DNA of 64,000 nt from Phycisphaeraceae bacterium (GCA_021297895.1 JAJTHN010000001.1:1-64000), one strand, 5' to 3'. Positions 7,902 to 17,781 are shown, counted from the stretch's first letter. The notes: generated from the sequence alone by a model not told the origin. Translations and numbers: made by a program.

Positions 7902-7921
7902 CCGATGCACGTGCGCCGGAC

Positions 7922-8971
7922 TTCCCGGGAACGGTCGGGCACGCGTTCCTGGCCCGCGATGGTCAGGCCATCGACCTCGAACCCAACACCGACGCGGCCA
8001 GCACGGCCCGCGACATCAACGACTTCGGCCTCATCGTCGGCGACGGCGGCGGCGGGAACAACGTCGCCGCGCTGGTCTGGAGTGTCGACGGAAATGGGCA
8101 GGTCTCACGCTTTGTCCTGAACTTTCCGGGCGTGCCGGGCTTCGGGCGTCAGGCCAACGGCGTGAACAACTCGAGCGTCATCGTCGGCGGCGGCTGGATG
8201 AGCGAGCCCTCGTGGGCCTATGCCGCGTGGGTGCTGCACGGTCCGAACGAGCCATTCATCATCCTGCCCACGCTGGGCGGGCGCGATGCCAACGCCGAGA
8301 AGATCAACGACGCCGGCGCGATCGTCGGCGATGCGCAGGCGGCGCAGGGCTTCAGCCGAGCCGCGATCTGGACCCCCATCCCGGGCACCACGCCCACGCG
8401 ATACACCGTCAGCGACATTCCGCTCTTCGATGCGCCGTACGACAGCGGCGAGGCCCGCGACATCAACAGCATGGGCATGATCGTCGGTGCCGATCTCGCC
8501 ATCGCCACCAACGGTGTCGGCCCCAAGCCCTGGGTGTACTTCAACGGCCAGAAGCGGGCACTGGAGGACCTTGTGTCTCCTGAGGTTCGCGCCGAGTGGA
8601 CCTTCTGGTGGGCCATGGGCATCAACGACGCCGGCCAGATCACCGGCATCGCCGTGCGGAACAACGGCGATCCGAACGACCCCATCGGCAACCCCGGCGA
8701 CACGCGCGCGTTCATCCTGACCCCCGCGCCGACGGACTGCGGGCCGGCCGACATCACCAACACCGACGGCGACCTGCCCGGCACGCCCGACGGCGCGATC
8801 GACAACGGCGACTTCGCCGCGTTCTTCGCCAGCACGGAGGATCCCATCCACACCGTCGCCGATCTGGCCAACACCGACGGCGAACTCGGGCCTGATGGCG
8901 TGGTCGACAACGGCGACTTCAGCGTGTTCTTCGGCTACTTCTTCGTCGGCTGCGGCAACATCCCGTCCTGA
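7922..8971 (+). pseudogene. 5'-truncated HAF-repeat surface protein with dockerin-like C-terminus
   Basis: The open frame contains repeated extracellular HAF-type units (GHAFLARDGQAIDL; INDAGAIVGDA; ARDINSMGMIVG; INDAGQITGIAV). They end in two N-T-D-G...DNGDF repeats between a cysteine (PTDCGPAD) and a terminal GC (FFVGCGN), the layout of GC-type dockerin-anchored proteins. The frame has no plausible start codon or signal peptide. It begins in the middle of a HAF unit at about 7922, exactly where the opposite-strand gene begins. An internal GTG at 8132 would remove further units. I read this as a gene that lost its 5' end by deletion or inversion, or as an assembly join. A strong terminator follows the stop codon. 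Confidence 0.6.
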
Positions 8972-9012
8972 GCCACCCCGCAACGACCGGCACCATCCTG
9001 CGCTTCTTCTCT

Positions 9013-9048
9013 CGCCGCGGGCGTCGATGATCTCCGACGCCCGCGGCG
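9013..9048 (+). terminator. Intrinsic terminator after the HAF-repeat gene
   Basis: A perfect 14-base stem CGCCGCGGGCGTCG / CGACGCCCGCGGCG with an eight-base loop, followed by TTCATTTGT. It closes the plus-strand transcript. Confidence 0.75.
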
Positions 9049-9070
9049 TTCATTTGTACACGCAAAAACA

Positions 9071-9099
9071 CACCGACCCGCGCTCGGCGCGGGTCGGTG
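9071..9099 (-). terminator. Intrinsic terminator of the PEP-CTERM gene
   Basis: A perfect 12-base stem CACCGACCCGCG / CGCGGGTCGGTG. On the minus strand it is followed by TGTTTTTGCG. It ends the gene at 9132-9932. Confidence 0.85.
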
Positions 9100-9131
9100 A
9101 GATCGAATCGAATCGATGCGAATCGAGAAAC

Positions 9132-9932
9132 TCAGCGGCGGCGGCGACCGGCGACCAGCGCGCCCAGGCCGAGCATCGCGGCAGCGCCCGGGGTGGGGAC
9201 AACGAAGGTCAGGTCATCGATGGCCAGGCCATCGTCCTGACCGGACTGGTCCTGCGCGTTCCACTGCAGAACGAGGCTGGTGCCGGGGGCCCAGTTCAGG
9301 CCGGTGATGGTGCCGGTGACCAGCGTTCGGTTGCCCGCGGCGTTGCCGTCGATGCCGGTGTTAGCCGCGGCGGTGGCGTTGGGCGCGACGAAGTTCAGGC
9401 TGGTGGCGGCGGTCAGGCCGGTCGAGGCCAGGCCCGAGCCGATGCCGTAGAAGAACGCCAGGGTGTTGGGCGAGGGAACATCGCCGCGGCGCCACTGCTC
9501 GCCAAAGTACGAGAGCGTGAAGAACGTGATGGTCTCGCTCGTGTCGTTGCGAAGGACCAGACCGAAGGCGTTGATCTGGTTGCTGGTGGCCAGCGCGCCC
9601 AGAGCGCGGTCGGACGAGCCCGCGGCGCCGAACGACACCACGCCGCGGCCGTTGGAGCCGGAAAGGCTGCCGTCCTGAGCGCGGAACTCGGTGTTGCTCG
9701 AGGAGCCGCCGAAGTTCGCGCCCTGCCAGCCGGCAACGCCGGTGGCGGCGGTGAAGCCCGAGCTCAGCGCGTGCCCGCCCCGGCCGGTGACGGTCACGGT
9801 GCTGCTGCCGCTGCCGGTGGTGGCGGGCAGGCCGTCGAAGTTCTGGGTGATGGTGCCGCCGGTGAAAGACAACTGGGCGTTGGCGGCGGCGGTGAGGCCG
9901 ACCACGGCAAGCAGGGCGATCGCGGACTTCAT
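9132..9932 (-). CDS. PEP-CTERM sorting-domain secreted protein
   Basis: A 266-residue exported protein. A signal peptide (residues 1-19, cleavage after ANA) leads into a low-complexity Ser/Gly/Thr-rich beta domain. It ends in the sorting tail VVPTPGAAAMLGLG, a short hydrophobic helix and RRRR. PEP-CTERM tails direct proteins to an exosortase-dependent surface route. Residues 120-250 (ETITFFTLSYFGEQW; SLVLQWNAQDQSGQDDGLAIDD) resemble a jelly-roll fold common in such proteins. GGAG lies about 8 nt before ATG. It stands alone, with its own terminator downstream and another terminator 230 nt upstream. Its cargo function is unknown. Confidence 0.85.
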   Translation of the reverse strand: MKSAIALLAVVGLTAAANAQLSFTGGTITQNFDGLPATTGSGSSTVTVTGRGGHALSSGFTAATGVAGWQGANFGGSSSNTEFRAQDGSLSGSNGRGVVSFGAAGSSDRALGALATSNQINAFGLVLRNDTSETITFFTLSYFGEQWRRGDVPSPNTLAFFYGIGSGLASTGLTAATSLNFVAPNATAAANTGIDGNAAGNRTLVTGTITGLNWAPGTSLVLQWNAQDQSGQDDGLAIDDLTFVVPTPGAAAMLGLGALVAGRRRR

Positions 9933-10160
9933 GCTCTCTCTCCAAAGTTCGAGTGTTCAGAACTCGCCGAGCCCGTCGAGGCTCGGCACACGCCGCGGAC
10001 CGGCAATCGATCCACCGATCGTCGCGACGAAAGAGCGTAACGACGAACACGCAGCACTTCTGTTCAGATCGCGTAAAGATTCGGCCTTGGAGGCCCCATT
10101 TTCGCGGGCATTGACGCGTCATCGCACGCGTGCGACCCACGCGGAGCCGGAGCAAAAACA

Positions 10161-10189
10161 CATCGGCCCCGCGCGAGGCGGGGCCGATG
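10161..10189 (-). terminator. Intrinsic terminator of the double-thioredoxin gene
   Basis: Stem CATCGGCCCCGC / GCGGGGCCGATG with a five-base loop, followed on the minus strand by TGTTTTTGC. The rest of 9933-10219 is a 5' region for the PEP-CTERM gene with no recognisable gene. Confidence 0.85.
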
Positions 10190-10219
10190 GAAGCGATGAA
10201 TCTCGTGGGTGCGGGCCGA

Positions 10220-11497
10220 TCACCCGCCGCGGGCGCGGATGTAGATCTGCTCGGCGCTGCGACGCGCCTTGACGCCCGGATCAACGTTGACGATCTGATC
10301 GATCACGCGCTGGAAGTCGGGCTGGGCCGGGTGGCCCTGCCAGCGGACGGTGCCATCAGTGCTGATGATGAACACGTGCGGGATCGCGTTGACGCCGAGC
10401 TGCTTGAGGATCTTCTCGTCGTTGTCGTAGACCTCAAAGAGCTCGCTCGGGTTCTCGGTGAGGTACCGCTGAACCGTCAGCCGCTGCTCGCGAAGGCCCG
10501 AGAGATGCACAACCGCGACATCCTCGCGCAGGCGGCGCTGGATCGCCTCGAGCGTCGGCTGGGCGGCCTTGCACGGTCCGCACCAGGTCGCCCACGGCAC
10601 GAGCACGACGACGCGCCCGGCCCAGACCGGCTGAGGCGTCAGCCACGTCTCGGTCTTGCCGAACTCCACCGGGAACCGCGAGCCCTGGATGTTGCCCGCG
10701 CCCTGGACGTTGTCTTCGATGTTCTTCTTGGGCCAGACGGCCTTCTCGTACTCCGAAACGTCCGGAGCAGCGAACGGCACGTTGAGCACCTCGGTCTTCT
10801 TGACCTGCGTGGTGTGAACCTCGGCCAGATCGCGCGTGCGCCCGGCGTTGGTCCGCTCATCACGCAGCTTCGTCAGCCACGCCTCGGGGGCCTTGCTCGC
10901 CACCTCGGGGGTCTCTGCGACGAGCTTCTCGATGGCCGCGCTCAGCGAGTCGGTCTCGATGTCGGCGTAACGCAGGTTGCCCGCACGGTCGACGACGTAG
11001 ATGTCCGGCGTCTGATCGATCTGCATCGACGCGCGGAACTTCCCGTCCTTGTCCTGCGCCGCCAGCACCTTGATGCCGTTGTCGGCGACAAACTTCTTGC
11101 CCATCTCCTCCCAGCGGCGGCCGTCGTGCACGGCGATGACCACAAGGCCGTCCTTGCCGTGCTCGTTCTGCATCGCGTTCAGTCGCGAGACGAGCTGCGT
11201 CGAGGCATTGATCCAACCGGCCCAGGTCGTGATGACCACGACCTTGCCCTTGAGCTCGTCGGCCGTCGGCGCGGCGCCGTTGACCCAGTCGCTCAGGTTC
11301 GACAGGCTGGATGCGTCAAAGGCCTTGTGCTCCATCCGGTTCAGCCGAACGCGGGCCTCTCCCGCGCCCTCGCGCCGGATCTCCGGATCAGCAAAGCGAG
11401 CAAAATCGTTTTCAAACTTCGTCTGCGCCTGAGCCGAGCAGGCCACGCCCGCAAGGATCGAAAGCGCCGCGATGCCGATGCCAACGTGCCGATTCAT
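10220..11497 (-). CDS. Secreted protein with two thioredoxin-like domains (TlpA-like)
   Basis: A 425-residue exported protein with a signal peptide (residues 1-24). The first thioredoxin-like domain (about 85-195) has the strand VVVITTWAGWINAS in place of the active site, so both catalytic cysteines are missing. The second (about 300-410) has the intact motif ATWCGPC, then a cis-proline stretch (AIPHVFIIS), and should be redox active. TlpA/ResA-like proteins act as disulfide reductases, for example in cytochrome c maturation. The ribosome site AGGAG lies about 8 nt before ATG. No partner gene is adjacent. A binding role for the degenerate domain is inference. Confidence 0.82.
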   Translation of the reverse strand: MNRHVGIGIAALSILAGVACSAQAQTKFENDFARFADPEIRREGAGEARVRLNRMEHKAFDASSLSNLSDWVNGAAPTADELKGKVVVITTWAGWINASTQLVSRLNAMQNEHGKDGLVVIAVHDGRRWEEMGKKFVADNGIKVLAAQDKDGKFRASMQIDQTPDIYVVDRAGNLRYADIETDSLSAAIEKLVAETPEVASKAPEAWLTKLRDERTNAGRTRDLAEVHTTQVKKTEVLNVPFAAPDVSEYEKAVWPKKNIEDNVQGAGNIQGSRFPVEFGKTETWLTPQPVWAGRVVVLVPWATWCGPCKAAQPTLEAIQRRLREDVAVVHLSGLREQRLTVQRYLTENPSELFEVYDNDEKILKQLGVNAIPHVFIISTDGTVRWQGHPAQPDFQRVIDQIVNVDPGVKARRSAEQIYIRARGG

Positions 11498-11834
11498 TAG
11501 AGAATCTCCTGAGGTTCACCCGCTCCCACAGCCCGATTGGACGCTCCGAGGCCGCTCGGGGTTCCCGAGAAGTGTACATCGTCCGGTGGCCGTGGTTTCG
11601 CCAGATCGCGGCCGATGGATCCGAGATCCCCCAACTTCGACCACTCCCGCCCGGATATCCGTTCACCTCTGCTTCACGGCATGCAGCCCGCCACTTTTAC
11701 CCCCGTCGGCACTATCATCCCCCGAACACCCGCCGATCGGCTCGGCGGGCCGAGGAGCAGCCATCCGCCCCGACGCCCCGACGCCCCGGCGCTCGGTCGG
11801 CGGCGTGCGGCCATTTTTGGAAGGACCAGCGGCG

Positions 11835-14800
11835 ATGACCGAGCCCAAGACCGCACGCACGGGCACACCCACCGGCGCCCGCGCGGCCGACGCCCCGGTC
11901 AATGCCGAGTCCGCGCCCGCGGGCGCCGATCCATCCGCTCGGGCGATTCTGGACGACCTCTCCCGCTCGCCCGCCGCGCAGCGCCTTGCTCAGGCCGTCG
12001 AGGCAAGCACGCGCGTGGTCGTTCGCCACGGCACAGGCGGCTCGGCCTGCGGCGTCACGGCGGGCTCGCTGCTGAGCGGCGCGCTGAGCGAGCGGCTCCG
12101 CCGCCCCGTGCTGCTCATCGTCGCCCACGTCGACGATGCCGATGAGGCCCACGCGGAACTCGAGAGCATGGGCGTCGCCGTGCGGCTGCTGCCGGCGCTG
12201 GAGGCGCTCCCCGGTGAGAGCAGCGCGAGCGTGGATCTCCTGGCCGCGAGGCTCGGCGTGCTCGAGGGCCTGAGCGACTGGGCCGAGGCCGCGATGAGCA
12301 CGCCAAGCGTGCTCATCGCGCCGATCCACGCGCTGATGCAGAGCGTGCCCGATCGCGCGACGCTGGCGCGCGCGCTGCTGACGCTCAGAGTCGGCCAAGA
12401 CCACGCACCGGGCGACATCGTCCGATGGCTCGACACCGCCGGCTACCGCAGGACCGATGCCGTCGGCGAGCCGGGGGACTTTGCCATCCGCGGCGGGATT
12501 CTCGACATCTTCCCCCCGGGCGAGCCCTCGGGCGCTGGGGAAGTCGACGGCCTGCGCATCAGCACCGGCGGCGTGCCCGTGCGGCTGGACTTCTTCGGCG
12601 ACACGATCGAACGCATGAGCGAGGTCGACCCCGACACCATGGGCGCCGACCGCGCGATCGACGCGGTGCGTCTGGTCGTTGCGAGCGTCGAGAGCCTGCG
12701 GAGCGAGGCCCACCACGCGAACTTCCTGGACCTTCTGCCGCGCGATGCGGCTGGCCGACCGCTGTTCGTCGGCGTGCTGGCGGAGGTGATGGAACTGACC
12801 GAGCAGGCGCGCGGGTACTTCGAACGCGTGACCGATCCGCGCGGGATCTTCGGCCCGCCAGCGGTCTTCGCCGCGGCACGCAAGGCCACCTCGTGCCTGA
12901 TCGAGTGCACCGCCATCGGCCAGTACGCCAGCGGCGAGCGCGAAGCGGTGCTCGACTGGCCGACCCAGGCCGCGCCGGCCATGCCCGAGGATGCCAGCCA
13001 GGCCATCGCCGAACTGGTCCGCATGGCCCGAGGCGGGCTCGATGAAGGCCAGTCGCAGGGCATGGATGTGCTGGTCGTCTGCGAGAACGCCGGCGAGCAG
13101 CATCGGCTCGGCGAGTTGCTCCGAGAGAACGCCGGTACCGACGCGGCGGCGATGGTCGGTTCCTGCGTCGCGCATCTGCATCAGGGCGTGATCTGGACCG
13201 GCGAAAGTCGGCCGCGGCTGATCATCGGCTATGCCGAGTTGCTGGGCCGCGTTGCGCCACGACGACGCGTGCGCACGAGCGGACGCCTGCGCGCCGGCCG
13301 CGCGATGGACACGTTCCTTGACCTTCAGGTCGGCGACTACGTCGTCCATACCGAGCACGGCATCGCGCGCTTCACCGGACTCAAACTCCTCAGGCCCGGC
13401 GAGGGCCCAAAGAGCGTGGAGGACCGCCTGCCGGGCGCACCGCCGGGCGCGGGCCTGGGCGATCGCAAGGGCAAGAAGGGCTCGCCCGCGCGTGCCGCCG
13501 CGGCGTCGCCATCGCCGGCCAGGCCCGCCACCGAGCCGGAAATGATGGAGTTCCTCACGCTGGAGTTCGACGCGGGCGCCAAGCTCCACGTCCCGGCGAT
13601 GAACGTCGACCAGGTGCAGAAGTACGTCGGGTCGTTCAGCGGCAGGCCGAAACTCAGCACGCTCGGCGGCCAGGGTTGGAAGAAGCAGAAGGAGCGCGTC
13701 AGCGAGTCGGTCCGCGACCTCGCGGCGGAGTTGCTCCGCGTGCGCGCTGCGCGCGAGAGCATGCCCGGCATCCGCTACCCGGATGACACCCCCTGGCAAA
13801 GGCAGTTCGAGGACGAGTTCCCGTACGACGAGACCGAAGACCAGCTCGCCGCCCTGAGCGAGATCAAGCGCGACATGCAGGCCACGCGCCCGATGGACCG
13901 CCTGCTCTGCGGCGATGTCGGCTACGGCAAGACGGAACTGGCGATCCGCGCGGTGTTCAAGGCGATCGAGGTCGGCAAACAGGCCGCGGTGCTCGTGCCG
14001 ACGACCGTGCTGGCCGAGCAGCACGAGCGGACCTTCGCGGCGCGGATGCGCGACTACCCCTTCCGCGTCGCGAGCCTCTCGCGATTCAAGACCACCCGCG
14101 AGATCAACCAGGTGCTCGAGGATGTCCGCGAAGGCCGCGTGGATGTGGTCATCGGCACGCACCGCCTGCTGTCCAAGGACGTCGGCTTCAAGGATCTTGG
14201 CCTGGTCATCATCGATGAGGAGCAGCGCTTCGGCGTCGAGCACAAGGAGCGATTGCTCTCGCTCCGCATGATCGTCGATGTGCTGACCCTCAGCGCCACG
14301 CCCATCCCGCGAACGCTGCACATGTCGATGCTGGGCCTTCGCGATATCTCCAGCCTCGCCACCGCCCCATCGGATCGACGCGCGGTGGTCACCGATGTCG
14401 CGCCGTACAACGAGATGCGTATCCGCCAGGCCATCGCCCGCGAACTGGCGCGAGACGGCCAGGTCTTCTTCGTTCACAACCGCATCCACAACATCCTGTC
14501 CGTCGCCGACGACATCCGCCGCATGGCCCCCGATGCCCGCATCGACATCGGCCACGGCCAGATGGCCGACGGCGAACTCGAGCAGGTCATGCTCAGATTC
14601 ATGCGCCGCCAGACCGACATCCTCGTCAGCACGACCATCATCGAGTCGGGCATCGACATCCCCAGCGCCAACACCATCTTTATCAATGATGCCGATCGCT
14701 TCGGCCTGGCCGAACTTCACCAGTTGCGCGGGCGCGTCGGCCGCGGCAAGCACCGCGGGTACTGCTACCTGCTGCTGCCGGCCGACCGCCCGATGAAGGA

Positions 14801-15476
14801 GAACGCCCAGAAACGCCTCAAGGCCATCGAGCAGTACTCCATGCTCGGCGCGGGCTTCAAGATCGCCATGCGCGATCTGGAGATCCGCGGCGCGGGCAAC
14901 ATCCTCGGCCCCGAGCAGAGCGGCCACATCGCCGCCGTCGGCTACGACATGTACTGCCAGTTGCTCGACAAGGCGGTGCGCCAACTGCGCAACGAGGTGA
15001 CCGCCGCGCCGAGCGAAACAACGGTCGACATCGGGATCTTCGGCACGATTCCACGCTCGTACATCCCCGCGGACATCCGCCGGCTCGAGGCGTACCGGCG
15101 CGTCGCGCTGGCATCGACGCGAGCGGAGCTGGACAAGGTTCAGGCCGACCTGCTCGCCGCGTACGGCCCGCTCCCGCCGGGGCTGGATCGCCTGATCCAG
15201 CTCGCCGAGGTCCGCATCGGCGCCCGCCACCTGGGCATCCGCTCGGTCACCGTGCGCGATCGCAAGGACGTCGTCCTGCGCACGACTGATCCGAGTGCTG
15301 TTGTGCGCGCCTTTCACGGCGTGCAGGGCACGGTCACCGCCCTGCCGATCCGCACGCCGGGCGAAGTGCCCGAGGTCTACTTCCGCCCCCCACCTCAGAG
15401 CCTCGAACCCCCGACACTGCTGGCCATTCTGCGTAAGCGCGTCGGACAGGCGGCGGCCGGGGCGGGGCGGGTCTGA
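11835..15476 (+). CDS. mfd: Transcription-repair coupling factor Mfd
   Basis: A 1213-residue DNA translocase that removes stalled RNA polymerase and recruits UvrA. Domains run in the usual order: UvrB-like N-terminal part, an RNA-polymerase-interacting CarD-like domain (FLDLQVGDYVVHTEHGIARF), helicase lobes with Walker A GDVGYGKTE, DEEQ box IIDEEQRFG, SATPIPRTL and the QLRGRVGRG motif, then a TRCF C-terminal domain. Within the interaction domain there is an Ala/Pro/Lys-rich insertion (GDRKGKKGSPARAAAA and following) not usual in the family. ATG at 11835 follows GGAAGG by about 10 nt. The in-frame extension upstream is arginine- and proline-rich and looks non-coding. Confidence 0.96.
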   Translation: MTEPKTARTGTPTGARAADAPVNAESAPAGADPSARAILDDLSRSPAAQRLAQAVEASTRVVVRHGTGGSACGVTAGSLLSGALSERLRRPVLLIVAHVDDADEAHAELESMGVAVRLLPALEALPGESSASVDLLAARLGVLEGLSDWAEAAMSTPSVLIAPIHALMQSVPDRATLARALLTLRVGQDHAPGDIVRWLDTAGYRRTDAVGEPGDFAIRGGILDIFPPGEPSGAGEVDGLRISTGGVPVRLDFFGDTIERMSEVDPDTMGADRAIDAVRLVVASVESLRSEAHHANFLDLLPRDAAGRPLFVGVLAEVMELTEQARGYFERVTDPRGIFGPPAVFAAARKATSCLIECTAIGQYASGEREAVLDWPTQAAPAMPEDASQAIAELVRMARGGLDEGQSQGMDVLVVCENAGEQHRLGELLRENAGTDAAAMVGSCVAHLHQGVIWTGESRPRLIIGYAELLGRVAPRRRVRTSGRLRAGRAMDTFLDLQVGDYVVHTEHGIARFTGLKLLRPGEGPKSVEDRLPGAPPGAGLGDRKGKKGSPARAAAASPSPARPATEPEMMEFLTLEFDAGAKLHVPAMNVDQVQKYVGSFSGRPKLSTLGGQGWKKQKERVSESVRDLAAELLRVRAARESMPGIRYPDDTPWQRQFEDEFPYDETEDQLAALSEIKRDMQATRPMDRLLCGDVGYGKTELAIRAVFKAIEVGKQAAVLVPTTVLAEQHERTFAARMRDYPFRVASLSRFKTTREINQVLEDVREGRVDVVIGTHRLLSKDVGFKDLGLVIIDEEQRFGVEHKERLLSLRMIVDVLTLSATPIPRTLHMSMLGLRDISSLATAPSDRRAVVTDVAPYNEMRIRQAIARELARDGQVFFVHNRIHNILSVADDIRRMAPDARIDIGHGQMADGELEQVMLRFMRRQTDILVSTTIIESGIDIPSANTIFINDADRFGLAELHQLRGRVGRGKHRGYCYLLLPADRPMKENAQKRLKAIEQYSMLGAGFKIAMRDLEIRGAGNILGPEQSGHIAAVGYDMYCQLLDKAVRQLRNEVTAAPSETTVDIGIFGTIPRSYIPADIRRLEAYRRVALASTRAELDKVQADLLAAYGPLPPGLDRLIQLAEVRIGARHLGIRSVTVRDRKDVVLRTTDPSAVVRAFHGVQGTVTALPIRTPGEVPEVYFRPPPQSLEPPTLLAILRKRVGQAAAGAGRV

Positions 15477-15725
15477 GGTGGGGTCGGCCGGGTTGGCTGA
15501 GGGAGGGCCGGGCCGGGAATCGACGCGCTTCGTGAAACCACGGTGGGGCCTCTCCCTATACTCCTCGTCCTCGGTTTCGGGCCACGCGATGCTGACATCC
15601 GCGCTGCCGAATCCGGCGAACGCACCGGGCGTTCGCGACTGGACGCGGCTTGTCTCGGGCTCCCACATGAGCCGGACAACACCCACCACACCCCTCTCCC
15701 CCCACCCGTTTCGAAAGGCTCCTGC

Positions 15726-17453
15726 ATGAATCGTCTCTCTCGTCTGTGCGCTCCGGCTCTGTCGCTGCTGGTGCTGGCCGGCTCCGCGAGCGCCATGCCC
15801 GCGATCGCCGATCGGCTGCCCACGGACATCAGCGCCGCGATCATCATCCCGAGCATCGACGGGCTCGAGAAGGACGTCCGCTCGCTCGCCTCGCTCATGG
15901 GCCTGCCCGCCGAGGCCGTCAACATCGACCAGCTCCTCTCCATGGCCGGCATCGAGGGTGCCGTCAGCAAGCAGGGCCCCATCGCTGTGTTCTTCGGCCT
16001 GCCCAAGGACGGCGTTGAGGATCAGGGCACACTCCTGTTCCCCGTCACCAACTTCGACACCCTCGTCAAGGGCCTCGGCGGTGAAGTGAAGGACGGCGTC
16101 GCCTCCGCGAACGTTCAGGGCACCGATGTCTTCATCAAGCAGCTCGACGGCGGCATGGCCGTCATGGGGGCAGACGCCGAGTTCATCAAGGCCTTCAAGG
16201 GCGAAGCCGGCAAGAACGCCGCGCACGCCAAGACCATCGGCCCCGTCGGCGTGAAGCTCGCCGAGTCCAGCGACCTCATCGCCATCATCAACGTCGCCCC
16301 GATGCGCGCCGAACTCAAGGACGGCTTCGCCGACGGCCTGGACATGGCCCTCATGCAAGCCCCGCTCCCCGAGCCGCCCGATACCGCGCAGATCAAGTTC
16401 CTCGCCGACTCCTTCATCGATCAGACCCGCGCCATGGTCTTCGGCCTGCGGCTCGATGAGATGGGCGTGTCGCTCGACATGGTCACGGCCTTCGAGGAAG
16501 GCTCGCGCATGGCCGCGATCGCCGCCAAGCCCGGCCGCGCTCACGAACTGACCGGCAAGCTCCCCAACGATCGCTTCGTCGCCAGTTTCGCGCTCGATCT
16601 GGCCAACCCCGAACTGCTCAAGTTCCTCCGCGACATGCCCAAGCCCGCCGGGGCCGAGCAGGCGAGCATGATCAGCCGCACGCTGGACACCTACGCCAAG
16701 ATGTCCGGAGTCTCTTTCCTCGCCGCCCGCAATCCCGCCGGCATCACAGCCGGCGTTCTGGCCCGCGGCGTGGTCTACCACGAAACCAAGGACCCGAACG
16801 CCCTCGCCGACGACTACAAGGCCACCATCGATCAACTCAAGACCGACAAGGTCGCCGACGGCTTCTACGACCGCGAGAAGGGCCCCGCCGAGGTCAACGG
16901 CAAGAAGGCCGACGCCTGGTCCATGCGCCTGCTGCCCAACCCCGATGCGCCCGAAATGGCCCAGGCCATGGTCTACATCTACGGCCTCGCCGGCGGACCC
17001 AACGGCTACTCCGTCCGCGGCGAGAACTTCCTCGTCCAGACCTACGCCAAGAGCACCGAGCAGCTCAACGCCGCCGTCAAGGCCGCCAACGGCGAGAACG
17101 GCCTGACCACCGACACCTTCGTCAAGCAGGTCGGCGAGCAGCTCGCGCCCGGCCGCGCCGCGGAGATCTTCATCAGCACCAAGACCGTCATCGACTCCGT
17201 CCTGCCGCTGGCCGGCGCGTTCCTCGGCGGCGTGCAGGTCGACCTGCCCGAGCAACTGCCCCCGGTCGCGCTGGGCATCTCCACCGACGCCGGCGCCGCC
17301 CGCAGCACCGTGTACATTCCCAACTCCGTCATCAAGGCCTTCGCCGACATCGCCAAGGCCGTTCAGGCCGCGCAGGCCGGCGGCGGTGAAGAGCCCCCTG
17401 CCGATGAGCCCGCCAAGAAGGGCGGCGGCGAGAAGAAGCGCCCCGGCTTCTGA
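15726..17453 (+). CDS. Secreted hypothetical protein
   Basis: A 575-residue exported protein with a signal peptide ending SASA at about residue 22. The mature part has repeated units of the kind VFFGLPKDG / LLFPVTNFDTLVKGLGGE, a pattern seen in planctomycete secreted proteins where a strand-rich VPV.D...L module recurs. It ends in a glutamate/lysine-rich tail (EEPPADEPAKKGGGEKK). No catalytic motif is visible. GAAAGG lies about 7 nt before ATG. TATACT at 15557-15562 is a possible -10 without a good -35. It probably acts in the periplasm. Function unknown. Confidence 0.75.
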   Translation: MNRLSRLCAPALSLLVLAGSASAMPAIADRLPTDISAAIIIPSIDGLEKDVRSLASLMGLPAEAVNIDQLLSMAGIEGAVSKQGPIAVFFGLPKDGVEDQGTLLFPVTNFDTLVKGLGGEVKDGVASANVQGTDVFIKQLDGGMAVMGADAEFIKAFKGEAGKNAAHAKTIGPVGVKLAESSDLIAIINVAPMRAELKDGFADGLDMALMQAPLPEPPDTAQIKFLADSFIDQTRAMVFGLRLDEMGVSLDMVTAFEEGSRMAAIAAKPGRAHELTGKLPNDRFVASFALDLANPELLKFLRDMPKPAGAEQASMISRTLDTYAKMSGVSFLAARNPAGITAGVLARGVVYHETKDPNALADDYKATIDQLKTDKVADGFYDREKGPAEVNGKKADAWSMRLLPNPDAPEMAQAMVYIYGLAGGPNGYSVRGENFLVQTYAKSTEQLNAAVKAANGENGLTTDTFVKQVGEQLAPGRAAEIFISTKTVIDSVLPLAGAFLGGVQVDLPEQLPPVALGISTDAGAARSTVYIPNSVIKAFADIAKAVQAAQAGGGEEPPADEPAKKGGGEKKRPGF

Positions 17454-17561
17454 CTTTTCCGCCCAGAACGCCCGGTTTGGGCCTTCACTCTCATCCACCC
17501 ACATAGGGGGATTCCGAGTGCCCCCTTTTCGGGCTTTTCGGGATCGTGAGAGGTTGGGGGC

Positions 17562-17589
17562 TTGACAAAGATCGGACCGGCGTTAGACT
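17562..17589 (+). promoter_or_regulatory. Sigma-70-type promoter of a short transcript
   Basis: TTGACA (17562-17567), a 16-base spacer and TAGACT (17584-17589). This is the best -35/-10 pair in the window. Predicted start is at about 17596-17597. Confidence 0.7.
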
Positions 17590-17596
17590 CTGTGTA

Positions 17597-17662
17597 TCAA
17601 CTCAGCACCCCCCCCCTGAGGCCTCGCTGGCGTTTCGCCGCGGGGCCTCTTTGTTTTTGTTC
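17597..17662 (+). ncRNA. Short transcript ending in a strong terminator (sRNA or folP leader)
   Basis: From the predicted start, the RNA runs through a C9-10 tract to a hairpin (17618-17649: GAGGCCTCGC paired with the complementary GCGGGGCCTC, plus a short upper stem) followed by TTTGTTTTTGTT. CTCAG at 17601-17605 can pair with CTGAG at 17616-17620, which would compete with the base of the terminator, so attenuation is possible. The next gene, folP, starts about 120 nt further on. Either this is a free small RNA or a leader controlling folP. No known riboswitch is recognised. Confidence 0.5.
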
Positions 17663-17781
17663 GTGTTTTTGGCCGCAAAACGCGGGCACGCGGAGCGTCG
17701 TCTCGCTCGCGAGCCCCTGCCGAGCTGCCGCGGTTCACGTCTCTCGCGCCGCCGTTGCCCGGGCCATCGGTCACCGGCCTG

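Noticed and set aside
11715-17504. Very long open frame on the minus strand across mfd and the next gene
   Set aside because: It is antisense to two well supported plus-strand genes. Composition is Gly/Ala/Arg/His-rich with no motif; this is what a GC-rich coding strand gives in its complement.
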